Program-made: the position numbers and the translations under genes | NCBI RefSeq assembly: GCF_030268085.1 | Contig: NZ_BSDE01000003.1 | Coordinates: forward strand, 310,001 to 374,000 | Direction of reading: 5' to 3' | Length of the DNA: 64,000 nucleotides | Origin: Geothrix limicola | GTDB lineage: Bacteria; Acidobacteriota; Holophagae; Holophagales; Holophagaceae | In this document: one piece after another, positions 45,901 through 54,062 of the stretch | How the letters are laid out: every line of letters begins with the position of its first letter | Position numbering within the stretch: the stretch's first letter is position 1 | Notes under the pieces: model-generated | Told to the model about the DNA's origin: nothing | What the model saw: only the letters and a program-made list of their open reading frames with translations | Databases searched by the model: none

Positions 45901-45987
45901 CCGCGTGCGCAGGGGCATCAGATCGTGGAAGATCTCCTTGTCCGAGGCGTACTTGCGGAAGATCTCATTGAATTCGCGACTGATCAT
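42976..45987 (-). CDS. Two receiver-like domains fused to a PEP-synthase-type ATP-grasp domain
   Basis: A 1003-residue cytoplasmic protein. Residues about 30-155 are a receiver-like fold without phospho-acceptor (IIVMSRLGQGG). Residues about 175-335 form a second receiver with VILLVEDSIRYYSRYL, Asp in CLITDRKFPKDG, Ser in LLQSSDPF and Lys in FLNKNS. From about 440 comes a PPDK_N/PEP-synthase nucleotide-binding region: LAPGSMGGKGRGVAFM, VPLAVRSSGLLEDSLSHPFA, then GLGKYVVEGGKTYRF and LGPGRWGSNDRHLGIPITW. The swivelling His domain and the PEP-binding barrel of true PEP synthase are absent. Start at MISREFNEI has GAGG 8 nt upstream; an upstream ATG adds a non-conserved leader. Probably a phosphorylation-controlled phosphotransferase or nucleotide-binding signalling protein; the reaction is unknown. 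Confidence 0.88.
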   Translation of the reverse strand: MISREFNEIFRKYASDKEIFHDLMPLRTREILLVAPAFDAFTLEQDGLLTEILFDGYYQLNMSNPPRVINVSTVEEALEKCSTRHFDMIIVMSRLGQGGHLELSRALKKAAPRIPIYLLLNDNVEVGAMDRRRQELHRHYDQIFVWNGNPEIFMAMVKFMEDRANVENDTAVGLTRVILLVEDSIRYYSRYLPILYAEILKQTTRLAKDQAIDGMTRTLSMRVRPKVILATTYEEAMAFCDKYQDYMLCLITDRKFPKDGVLDREAGIKLIKALKDRNPHLPTLLQSSDPFKESWATAINSGFLNKNSYTLGAELSNFFYESLGFGDFIFRDANGAEITRATDMEDLQAKLRTVPVESLVYHASRNHFSAWIMARGEVQVARVLAKFRITDYRDPEEMRTFLINVGDYVQRMRTLGKVIPLTESTPKDEPNILRLAPGSMGGKGRGVAFMHSLLSRLDLDNLLPDASIRIPRSAIIGTEEFNSFITRNGLRQMLQNDVDDDAIKRRFLMGSLSPELVAKLRLFLTKHAKVPLAVRSSGLLEDSLSHPFAGLYNTFFLPNNDPDPAVREAQLTEAIKLVYASVYSKASRSYFTAIDYKIEEEQMAILIQEVSGSRFGDRFYPHISGVAQSFNYYPVAYTQPQDGIANIAVGLGKYVVEGGKTYRFAPPYPEMDMLPPKEQLRTTQKQFYALDMSQTSVDLYGGEDATLLTLDISEAEKDGALQHCASVWDNNDDRIRDGLDSPGARIVNFRNILKYDQFPLAKILQRLLELIREAMETPVEIEFAVNLDKDPNSGKPTFTLLQIKHQLLDNGEVNLVASDLVPEDLFLFSEKCVGNGMVEGLRDIVWVDPDGFDKFETPALAVQLEHLNDHFRTEGGKYVLLGPGRWGSNDRHLGIPITWSMISCAQVIVEYAMEHFQADASLGSHFFHNVTSLNIGYFTVPYPRGSSRLDWDWLRQQPVVSRSGCLVHSRVDAPLHIVMDGRRSASAIFKQAPKPAPEPETFD

Positions 45988-46024
45988 CGGGAAGGCCTCG
46001 TCTCTCCGGCAGTTTACTTCCAAC

Positions 46025-46058
46025 GCAGAAATGGGGGCCATTCGGCCCCCATTTCTGC
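46025..46058. terminator. Perfect 15-bp hairpin downstream of gdhA
   Basis: GCAGAAATGGGGGCC-ATTC-GGCCCCCATTTCTGC between gdhA and the receiver-PEP-synthase gene. It has no T tract beyond the stem, but the A/T-flanked GC core resembles a terminator for gdhA; partial read-through could feed the downstream gene. Confidence 0.6.
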
Positions 46059-46077
46059 GATCGCGAAAGGCTGGTGG

Positions 46078-47427
<1,350 letters not shown>

Positions 47428-47641
47428 GGTTCCTCCAAAAAGGAGAGTGTTGAGAAAGATTGGGCGCGAGCCCGGTGCAGGGTGGTCTGGAAGGGGTGCC
47501 GCGGAGCCCGTCCCGAGGCTGCGGCGGCATGGTTCGAAGGCCGGAAACAGGACGACATGACTCTAGCCGGAGGAACCAGAACCGGGGAGGGCCGTGGGAT
47601 CAAGAGGTGATGAGAAGCACTAAATGGGGGCCTTTTTCAGG

Positions 47642-47672
47642 ATTGTACGTCGATCTCTTGACGGATTGTCAA
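47642..47672 (-). promoter_or_regulatory. Candidate sigma-70-type promoter reading toward gdhA
   Basis: On the minus strand TTGACA (47667-47672) and TACAAT (47642-47647) are separated by 19 bp, two bases longer than optimal. The transcript would have a leader of about 200 nt before gdhA. Confidence 0.45.
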
Positions 47673-47673
47673 G
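47657..47673. promoter_or_regulatory. Operator-like dyad CTTGAC-N5-GTCAAG
   Basis: Perfect 6-bp arms separated by GGATT, overlapping the -35 hexamer of the gdhA-directed promoter and 67-83 bp upstream of the WYL regulator start. A site for that regulator is one possibility. Confidence 0.4.
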
Positions 47674-47739
47674 GCGCATCTCGCAGAATCTATGCCCGTT
47701 CCCTGCGACCATGGGGCATTGCCCAGGTGCCCCGAAACC

Positions 47740-48447
47740 ATGTCCCGTGCCGAGCGCTTGCTCCAGTTGATGCAGGTCCTGAGACGCCACCAGGCCCCGG
47801 TGCGCGGGCAGGTCCTGGCCGAGACCCTCGACATCAGCCTGCGCACCCTCTACAGGGACATCGCCTCCCTGCAGGCCCAGGGTGCGCGCATCGAAGGCGA
47901 GCCGGGCCTGGGCTACCAGCTTCGCCCGGGCTTCACGCTGCCGCCCCTCATGTTCACAGAGGAAGAGATCGAGGCCCTGGTGCTGGGCCTGCGCTGGGTG
48001 TCCGAGCGGGCCGACACGCAGCTGGCCGAAGCCGCGCGGGAGGTATCGGCCAAGGTCGCGACGGTCATCCCCCAGGAGCTGCGCCGGGAACTGGAGGCAT
48101 CTTCCCTGCTCATCGGCCCTTCGAAACCGAAGCCCGAGGGGGACGAGGAACTGGCGCAGATCCGCCGCGCCATCCGCGGCGAACGGAAGCTCGGCATCAC
48201 CTACCGCGACCTCCGGGGCGGCGATTCCACGCGCACCATCTGGCCCTTCGCCCTGGGCTTCTTCGAACACACCCGCGTCGTGGTGGCCTGGTGCGAACTG
48301 AGGAACACCTTCCGCCATTTCCGCACGGACCGGATCCAGAGCCTGAGCGTGAGCGAAGAGCGCTATCCGCGCCACCGCCGCGCCCTGCTGGAAGCCTGGC
48401 GGGAGGCCGAGGGCCTCGGAGTCAAACTCACTGCTGACGGAAACTGA
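47740..48447 (+). CDS. YafY-type HTH/WYL-domain transcriptional regulator
   Basis: A 235-residue regulator. N-terminal HTH_11-type winged helix (about 1-60: RAERLLQLMQVLRRHQAPVR, ETLDISLRTLYRDIASL) and a C-terminal WYL domain (about 130-215) where the YRD...IWPFALGFFEHTRVVVAWCELR segment corresponds to the ligand-binding WYL strand region. Start at MSRAERLL, the usual N-terminus. It is divergent from gdhA and shares the intergenic dyad. It may control the VOC and EVE genes that follow, though WYL regulators have many ligands. Confidence 0.92.
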   Translation: MSRAERLLQLMQVLRRHQAPVRGQVLAETLDISLRTLYRDIASLQAQGARIEGEPGLGYQLRPGFTLPPLMFTEEEIEALVLGLRWVSERADTQLAEAAREVSAKVATVIPQELRRELEASSLLIGPSKPKPEGDEELAQIRRAIRGERKLGITYRDLRGGDSTRTIWPFALGFFEHTRVVVAWCELRNTFRHFRTDRIQSLSVSEERYPRHRRALLEAWREAEGLGVKLTADGN

Positions 48448-48511
48448 CAGGGGGGCTCCTACCTTGGTCGGAAGGGGTGGCAGGCCGCCACCTCCGGTCC
48501 AAGGAGCCCCC

Positions 48512-48898
48512 GTGCTGAACCCGAACTTCACCCTTCTCTACGTCGACCAGCCCCTGCGCAGCGCGGCCTTCTACGGTGACCTGCTGGGTTGCGCACCCGT
48601 CGAATCGGGGCCCACCTTCGCGATGTTCGTCCTGCCCACGGGCCTGAAGCTGGGGCTCTGGTCCAAGCACACGGTCGAGCCCGCCTTCGAGGCGGCGAAG
48701 GGGGGCCCGGGCGGCGGCGCCGAACTGGTCTTCACCGTCGATTCGGCCGAGGCCGTCGAGGCCGCCCACGCCGCCTGGAAGGCCAAGGGCCTGCCCATCC
48801 TCCAGGCCCCCGTGGCCATGGATTTCGGCCGTACCTTCGTGGCCCTGGATCCGGACGGCCACCGTCTGCGCGTCTACTTCCCCGAGGAGAACGCATGA
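48512..48898 (+). CDS. VOC-family (glyoxalase/bleomycin-resistance-like) protein
   Basis: A 128-residue vicinal-oxygen-chelate protein with two beta-alpha-beta-beta-beta halves: [20 protein letters not shown] at the start and [20 protein letters not shown] at the end. A GTG start at 48512 with AAGGAG about 8 nt upstream gives the normal N-terminus. The usual metal ligands are only partly present: no His near the start, final Glu/Tyr region RVYFPEE. It may be a non-enzymatic or altered member. It overlaps the EVE gene by 4 nt. Confidence 0.85.
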   Translation: MLNPNFTLLYVDQPLRSAAFYGDLLGCAPVESGPTFAMFVLPTGLKLGLWSKHTVEPAFEAAKGGPGGGAELVFTVDSAEAVEAAHAAWKAKGLPILQAPVAMDFGRTFVALDPDGHRLRVYFPEENA

Positions 48899-49341
48899 GC
48901 GGCATCCAATCCCGTGTCCAATCTCGCACATGGATCGCCGTCGCCTCGGCCGAGCACGTGCGCCTGGGTCGCGCGCAGGGCTTCATGCAGGTCTGCCACG
49001 GCAAGGACGCTCCCTTGCGCCGCATGGGGCCCGGCGACGTGGTGATCTACTACTCGCCCTCCGAACGGATGGGCGGTGGCGCGCGGCTGCAGGCCTTCAC
49101 GGCCATCGGCCACGTGAAAGAGGGCGATCCCTACGCGGTCCAGATGGGCGCGGACTTCAGGCCTTTTCGAAAGGACGTCGCCTGGATGCCCGCCTCGGAG
49201 ACGCCCATCGCGCCGCTGCTGGCGCGGCTCTCCTTCACGACGGGACAGCGGAACTGGGGGGCCAGATTCCGGTTCGGCGTGTTCCAGATCAGCGAGGCGG
49301 ACCGGCGGATCATCGCCGAGGCCATGGCCCTGGAACATTGA
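48895..49341 (+). CDS. EVE-domain protein (UPF0310)
   Basis: A 148-residue PUA-like EVE protein: [53 protein letters not shown] and [12 protein letters not shown] are typical. EVE folds recognise modified bases in RNA or DNA and occur both as housekeeping proteins and in modification-dependent restriction systems; this stand-alone form gives no sign of a nuclease partner. It is translationally coupled to the VOC gene (ATGA). Confidence 0.9.
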   Translation: MSGIQSRVQSRTWIAVASAEHVRLGRAQGFMQVCHGKDAPLRRMGPGDVVIYYSPSERMGGGARLQAFTAIGHVKEGDPYAVQMGADFRPFRKDVAWMPASETPIAPLLARLSFTTGQRNWGARFRFGVFQISEADRRIIAEAMALEH

Positions 49342-49405
49342 ATCCAAAAGGATGATCTTTGCGCGGGCTCCGGCCATGCTTGAACATCACCACTCCGGAG
49401 TTTGA

Positions 49406-50791
49406 ATGCGCCTTCCATCCATTCTGGCAGCCTGCCTCCTTCTCGGGCCCGCCGCCCTGTTGGCCGCGGGCCGGGAGAACGGGGGCGCCAAGGCCTTCGA
49501 CGGATGGCTGGCGCAGCACTACCGGCCCGGCCGGGCGGGCGCCTCGGTGCTGGTGAAGCGGGGCCGCCAGGTGCTGTTCCGCAAGGCCTACGGCCTGGCC
49601 AACCTGGAGCTGGGCGTGAAGGCGACCCCCGAGAATGTCTTCCGCATCGGCTCGGTGACCAAGTCCTTCGGCACGGTGATCGTGCTGCAGCTGGTGGACG
49701 AGGGCAAGCTCTCCCTGGACGCGCCCATCTCGACCTACCTGAAGGACGTGCCCGAAGCCTGGAAGAAGATCACGGTGGCCCATCTCCTGAGCCACACCTC
49801 CGGCATCCCCAGCTACAGCGCAGGGCCGCAGGGCGGGTACGCGGCCCTGCGGGCGAAGCGGCGCAGCCTGGATGAGGTCATCGCCACCTTCCGCGACCTC
49901 CCCCTGGAATTCGAACCCGGAACGGCCTTCACCTACAGCAACAGCGGCTTCCTCATTCTGCAGAAGCTCATCGAGACGATCACGGGGCGGGGCTTCGCCC
50001 AGAACCTGCAGGCGCGCCTCGTGGAACCGCTGGACCTGAAACACACAAGGCAATGCGAGGTCGACCAGGTGACGCCCGGCCTGGCCACGGGCTACACGGA
50101 CGGCGGCCACCCCACCTATCCGGCCCCCCTCGACATCGCCTTCATGGATGGCGGCATGGTGAGCAACACGGCGGATCTGGCGGCCTTCACCGAGGCCCTG
50201 CACGGGGGCAGGCTGCTTCGGCCGGAGACCTATCGCCGCATGATCACGCAGGTTCGCACCCCGGACGGCCAGGGCGTTGGATACGGCCTGGGCCTGTGGA
50301 TCCGCAGCTCCCAGGGCCACACGCTGGTGGGCCACGGGGGCGACGTGGTGGGGTTCAGCGCGGAAGTCGAGACCGACCTCGCGAACCACACCGTGGCCGT
50401 GATCCTGCAGAACGAAGACAAGTTCGGCTCGACGCATGCCGTCAACGTGGAGTACCTCAGCCGCCGCCTGCTGGCCCTGGCGGGAGGGCGGCCCCTCCCC
50501 GAACCCAGGGCCGTTGAGGTGCCCGAAGCCCAGCTCGCCCGCCTGGTGGGCACCTACGCCTCTCCCCTGGGCAAGCGGGTGATCCGCCTGGAGAAGGGCC
50601 GGCTGGTGAGCCGCAACAACGGGGGACGGCCCTACACCCTGCAGGCCTCCTCGCCGACCACCTTCTTCATCGAAGGCAACGAACTGCGCCTGCGTTTCGT
50701 CCTGGAGGACGGGCGGGCCGTGGCCGTGGAGAAGTACGAGGATCAGGGGGATGCGGGAATCCTGGCGCGGCGCGAGATGGAGTCCCTTTGA
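49406..50791 (+). CDS. Exported serine hydrolase of the beta-lactamase/class C PBP family
   Basis: A 461-residue protein with signal peptide (first about 21 residues). The Beta-lactamase-type domain (about 30-370) has SxxK as S83VTK86, YSN at 177-179 (FTYSNSGF) and HGG in VGHGGDVVGF, the three class C-like motifs. A C-terminal lipocalin-like extension (about 370-461) starts LARLVGTYASPLGK. Likely a periplasmic esterase, peptidase or D-aminopeptidase-like enzyme, not necessarily antibiotic-hydrolysing. GGAG 5 nt upstream. Confidence 0.92.
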   Translation: MRLPSILAACLLLGPAALLAAGRENGGAKAFDGWLAQHYRPGRAGASVLVKRGRQVLFRKAYGLANLELGVKATPENVFRIGSVTKSFGTVIVLQLVDEGKLSLDAPISTYLKDVPEAWKKITVAHLLSHTSGIPSYSAGPQGGYAALRAKRRSLDEVIATFRDLPLEFEPGTAFTYSNSGFLILQKLIETITGRGFAQNLQARLVEPLDLKHTRQCEVDQVTPGLATGYTDGGHPTYPAPLDIAFMDGGMVSNTADLAAFTEALHGGRLLRPETYRRMITQVRTPDGQGVGYGLGLWIRSSQGHTLVGHGGDVVGFSAEVETDLANHTVAVILQNEDKFGSTHAVNVEYLSRRLLALAGGRPLPEPRAVEVPEAQLARLVGTYASPLGKRVIRLEKGRLVSRNNGGRPYTLQASSPTTFFIEGNELRLRFVLEDGRAVAVEKYEDQGDAGILARREMESL

Positions 50792-50855
50792 AACGGACGG
50801 CGCCGCGAATCCAGATCCCCGAAAGCCGGCCTTCGACTCCCATGACGAGGAACCC

Positions 50856-51572
50856 ATGACCGATCTGTCTGGTCCCGCGGGCCGCCGCCCGGGATTCGCC
50901 CTGCATCGCGTGGAGGCCTTCAGCGACGCGGTGTTCGCCTTCGCCGTCACCCTGCTGGTGGTGTCTCTGGAAGTGCCCCGCTCGGCGCAGGAGCTCTTCC
51001 GCACGCTCTGGGGCTTCCCCGCCTTCGGCATCTGCTTCGCCTTCCTGGGGCTGATCTGGTTCGATCACCACAGTTTTTTCAAGCGCTATCCGCTGACGGA
51101 CCTCCGCACCCTTGTGCTCAACATGGTCCTGCTCTTCGTGGTGCTGCTCTACGTCTACCCCATGAAGTTCCTCTTCACCCTGCTGGTGAACGGCGTGCTG
51201 CTGAAGCAATCCGTCGGGGCCCTGAACAGCGTCGCGGAAACCAAGACACTGATGGTGGTCTACGGCCTCGGCTTCCTCACGGTCTACGCCGTGCTCTTCC
51301 TGATGCACCTGCATGCCTGGCGGCAGCGCGGGGCGCTGGGGCTTTCCCCCTCCGAGTGCCTGGAGCTGGCCGGGCGCCTGCGCCGCTTCCTCATCAACGG
51401 AGCCGTGGCCCTGCTTTCCATTTCGCTCGCCCGTTTCACCTCCGACGCCGGGTCGCTGGCCGGCTGGACCTATGCCCTGCTTGCACCCGCTCAGGTGGCG
51501 AACGGCGCCTTCACCCGGAGTCGCATGCGTCGGGCTCTGGCGGCCGGTGAAGCTGGGCTTGCGGCAGACTGA
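50856..51572 (+). CDS. TMEM175-like (DUF1211) potassium channel protein
   Basis: A 238-residue membrane protein with about six hydrophobic helices. The family signature RVEAFSDAVFAFAVTLLVV (RxxxFSD) is in helix 1, and LGLIWFDHHSFFKRY follows helix 2. Bacterial TMEM175 homologues form potassium-permeable channels; here FSDA replaces the more common FSDG. Start at MTDLSGP with GAGG upstream. It has no evident operon partner; the next gene begins about 50 nt later. Confidence 0.88.
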   Translation: MTDLSGPAGRRPGFALHRVEAFSDAVFAFAVTLLVVSLEVPRSAQELFRTLWGFPAFGICFAFLGLIWFDHHSFFKRYPLTDLRTLVLNMVLLFVVLLYVYPMKFLFTLLVNGVLLKQSVGALNSVAETKTLMVVYGLGFLTVYAVLFLMHLHAWRQRGALGLSPSECLELAGRLRRFLINGAVALLSISLARFTSDAGSLAGWTYALLAPAQVANGAFTRSRMRRALAAGEAGLAAD

Positions 51573-51624
51573 GCCGCGCTTCCTTCGCCCATGAGGGGCC
51601 TTCCACCCTAGGATGGTGCTTACC

Positions 51625-53226
51625 ATGCCCAGGACGCGCCCGGTCTTCCAGCTCAGGGCCAGGATCAACCTCCTGGTCTGCCTGATTCTCGCCCTGGTCC
51701 TGCTCGTGACGGGCCTCATGGTGCACTGGCGGATGGAACAACAGACCCGGGAGGCCCTGGGCGAGAAGGCCATGCTGCTGTCCCGCCTCGTGTCCGAGGC
51801 CGAGGTGGTGCGCGAGGGCCTCGGCGGCGGTCGCCCGACGGCCCAGGTCCAGGACTATGCGGAGCAGGTGCGGCTCGAGTCGGGCATGGACTACGTGGTC
51901 GTGATGGACATGCAGGGCCTGCGGCTCTCCCATCCCAACCGCTCCCTGATCGGCGCCCGCTTCGCCGGAGGCGACGACGCCGATGTCTACCGAGGCCGCT
52001 CCTACCTGTCCGTGGCCAAGGGCACGCTGGGCGTCTCCCTGCGGGCCTTCACGCCGGTCCGGGTGGGGGATCGCCAGGTGGGGGCCGTGGCCGTTGGCAT
52101 CCTCCAGTCCGGGGTGGACCGCGCGGTGGTGAGCATCCGCAAGCGCATCGCCCTGGGCGGCCTCATCGGCTTTGCGGCGGGGATCCTCGGCGCCATGTAC
52201 CTGGCGGGCCGCATCAAGCGGATCCTCATGGGCATGGAGCCCCAGGAGATCTCGACCCTGCTCCAGCAGCGCAACGCCATGCTGCATTCGGTGCGCGAAG
52301 GCATCATCGGCGTGAACCGGGAGCTGGTGATCACGGTCGTCAACGAGGAGGCCCTGCGCCTCTTCGCCCTGGCGGGCAGCCACGGCGCCCTGGTGGGCCG
52401 CAACGTCGAAGACGTGCTGCCCAGCTCGAGGCTGCGCGCGGTCGTGGAGACGGGCCAGGCGGAGTACGACCAGGAGGGCGACATCCTGGGCCTGAAGATC
52501 CTCACGAACCGGGTGCCCGTCCTCGTCGATGGGCGCATCTCCGGGGCCGTGGCCACCTTCCGGGACAAGACCGAAGTGAACCGGCTGGCGGAGCAGCTCA
52601 CGGGCGTCCGCTTCTACGCCGACGCCCTGCGCGCCCAGACCCACGAGTTCATGAACAAGCTGCACGTGATCCTCGGCCTGGTGAAGCTGGAGGAGTACGG
52701 GCGGCTCAAGACCTTCATCACCGACGTGGCGGGAAGGCTGGATGACGAAGTGGGTTTCGTGGTGCAGCGCATCAAGGATCCCGTCGTCGCCGGCTTCCTG
52801 TTGGCGCGCTTCTCTACGGCGCGGGAGCAGAACATCCTCATGCGCCTCGACGAGGAGGCCTTCCTGCCGCCCTGTCCCGAGGACGCAGCTTCCCACGACC
52901 TCGTCACCGTGCTGGGCAACCTGCTGGAGAACGCCGTCGAGGCCATCGGCGAGGGGAGCCGCCGGGAGATCCTGGTCTCACTCCGCCCCGAGGAAACCTT
53001 CGTGCACCTGTCCGTCACGGACAGCGGCCCGGGCCTGCCCGAGGGGCTCCTGGACAAGGCCTTCACGCTGGGCTTTTCCACCAAGGGCGAGAACCGCGGC
53101 TTCGGGCTGTGGCAGGCCGCTCGCACCATCGAGACCCGGGGGGGACGCCTGGTGGGGGAGAATCAGGAAGGCGGCGGGGCCCGCTTCACGGCCTCACTCC
53201 GCCTGTTCCCGGGGGGGGAGCCATGA
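51625..53226 (+). CDS. CitA/DcuS-type sensor histidine kinase
   Basis: A 533-residue membrane kinase. TM1 (about 11-31), a periplasmic PAS/sCache domain (about 35-165) with DYVVVMDMQGLRLSHPN and YLSVAKGTLGVSLRAFTPV, TM2 (about 172-190), a cytoplasmic PAS (about 215-320) and a SPOB-type dimerisation segment QTHEFMNKLHVILGLVKL with phospho-acceptor His, then HATPase with NLLENAVEAI, DSGPGLP and GFGLWQAART. CitA/DcuS kinases sense citrate or C4-dicarboxylates. Start taken at 51625 because GGATGG lies 8 nt upstream; 51613 is the alternative. It overlaps the regulator gene by 4 nt. Confidence 0.92.
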   Translation: MPRTRPVFQLRARINLLVCLILALVLLVTGLMVHWRMEQQTREALGEKAMLLSRLVSEAEVVREGLGGGRPTAQVQDYAEQVRLESGMDYVVVMDMQGLRLSHPNRSLIGARFAGGDDADVYRGRSYLSVAKGTLGVSLRAFTPVRVGDRQVGAVAVGILQSGVDRAVVSIRKRIALGGLIGFAAGILGAMYLAGRIKRILMGMEPQEISTLLQQRNAMLHSVREGIIGVNRELVITVVNEEALRLFALAGSHGALVGRNVEDVLPSSRLRAVVETGQAEYDQEGDILGLKILTNRVPVLVDGRISGAVATFRDKTEVNRLAEQLTGVRFYADALRAQTHEFMNKLHVILGLVKLEEYGRLKTFITDVAGRLDDEVGFVVQRIKDPVVAGFLLARFSTAREQNILMRLDEEAFLPPCPEDAASHDLVTVLGNLLENAVEAIGEGSRREILVSLRPEETFVHLSVTDSGPGLPEGLLDKAFTLGFSTKGENRGFGLWQAARTIETRGGRLVGENQEGGGARFTASLRLFPGGEP

Positions 53227-53939
53227 TCCGCGTGCTGCTGGTCGAGGACGATCCCATGGTGGCCGAGCTCAATCGCGTCTACCTGAGCCGCGTGGCGGGC
53301 TTCGAGATGGTGGCCTCGGTGCGGAGCGCCGCCGAGGCCCTGGACCTGCTGCGGGACCGCCCCGTGGACCTGCTGCTGCTGGACATCTTCATGCCCGGCC
53401 AGAGCGGCCTCGAGCTCATGGAGGAGATCCGGCGGCAGGCCCTGGACGTGGACGTGATCTTCGTGACCGCCGCCCGGGACACGCGGACCATCGACCGGGC
53501 CCTGAAGCTGGGCGCCGTGGACTACCTCATCAAGCCCTTCGAATTTGAGCGGCTCAAGCAGGCGCTGGATCGCTATGGCGAGACGCGCCGTTTGATCCGA
53601 GGCGGCCGGGCCCTCGATCAGACCGAGCTGGACCGGCGCCTGGCCCGCCAGCCCGTCGACGGCCCCAAACTGGAAGGACTGCCCAAGGGCCTCGATCGCA
53701 ACACCCTGGACAAGGTGCTGCGGGCCATCGAGGCCTGGCCGGGGGAAGGCCCCGGGTTCACCAGCGAGGACATCGGCCAGCAGGTGGGCATCTCCCGGGT
53801 GTCCGTGCGGAAGTACGTGGAGTTCCTCTGCACCCTCAGGGTGTTGCGCATGGAGCCGGGCTATGGCACCGGCGGGCGGCCCGTCCACCGCTTCCAGCTC
53901 CAGCGGGCCCACCTGCCGCAGGCGCAACGTTTCCTCTGA
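53223..53939 (+). CDS. CitB/DcuR-type response regulator
   Basis: A 238-residue regulator: receiver (about 3-120) with LLVEDDPMVAE, D54 in LLLDIFMPG, Thr in VTAARD and Lys in YLIKPFEFERL; linker; and C-terminal HTH (about 175-225: FTSEDIGQQVGISRVSVRKY). This layout is that of the CitB subfamily. It is coupled to the CitA-type kinase by ATGA overlap and lies upstream of dctA, its likely target through the repeats at 53979-54006. Confidence 0.93.
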   Translation: MIRVLLVEDDPMVAELNRVYLSRVAGFEMVASVRSAAEALDLLRDRPVDLLLLDIFMPGQSGLELMEEIRRQALDVDVIFVTAARDTRTIDRALKLGAVDYLIKPFEFERLKQALDRYGETRRLIRGGRALDQTELDRRLARQPVDGPKLEGLPKGLDRNTLDKVLRAIEAWPGEGPGFTSEDIGQQVGISRVSVRKYVEFLCTLRVLRMEPGYGTGGRPVHRFQLQRAHLPQAQRFL

Positions 53940-53978
53940 CCGGTTCCCTGTGACCTGAATTACAGGCCCCGCTTACAA

Positions 53979-54006
53979 AAGTTCCAAATCCCTGAATCAA
54001 GTTCCA
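53979..54006. promoter_or_regulatory. Direct repeats AAGTTCCA upstream of dctA
   Basis: AAGTTCCA at 53979-53986 and again at 53999-54006, 20 bp apart (about two helical turns), 57-84 bp before the dctA ATG. Candidate binding site of the CitB-type regulator. Confidence 0.5.
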
Positions 54007-54062
54007 GAACGCACATGCGTCTTCCGGGCGCCCCAGACTGGGGCAAATCACCAGGAGGTCCT

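Larger units (their letters stand above)
47428..47739. other. 312-bp divergent intergenic region between gdhA and the WYL regulator
   Basis: No convincing coding sequence. It holds a GC-rich half near gdhA and an A/T-richer half (47610-47700) with the candidate promoter and the CTTGAC-N5-GTCAAG dyad annotated separately. Confidence 0.7.

Noticed and set aside
49406-50791. True class C beta-lactamase (antibiotic resistance)
   Set aside because: SVTK, YSN and HGG motifs fit many serine esterases and peptidases; HGG rather than KTG and the C-terminal lipocalin-like extension argue against AmpC.
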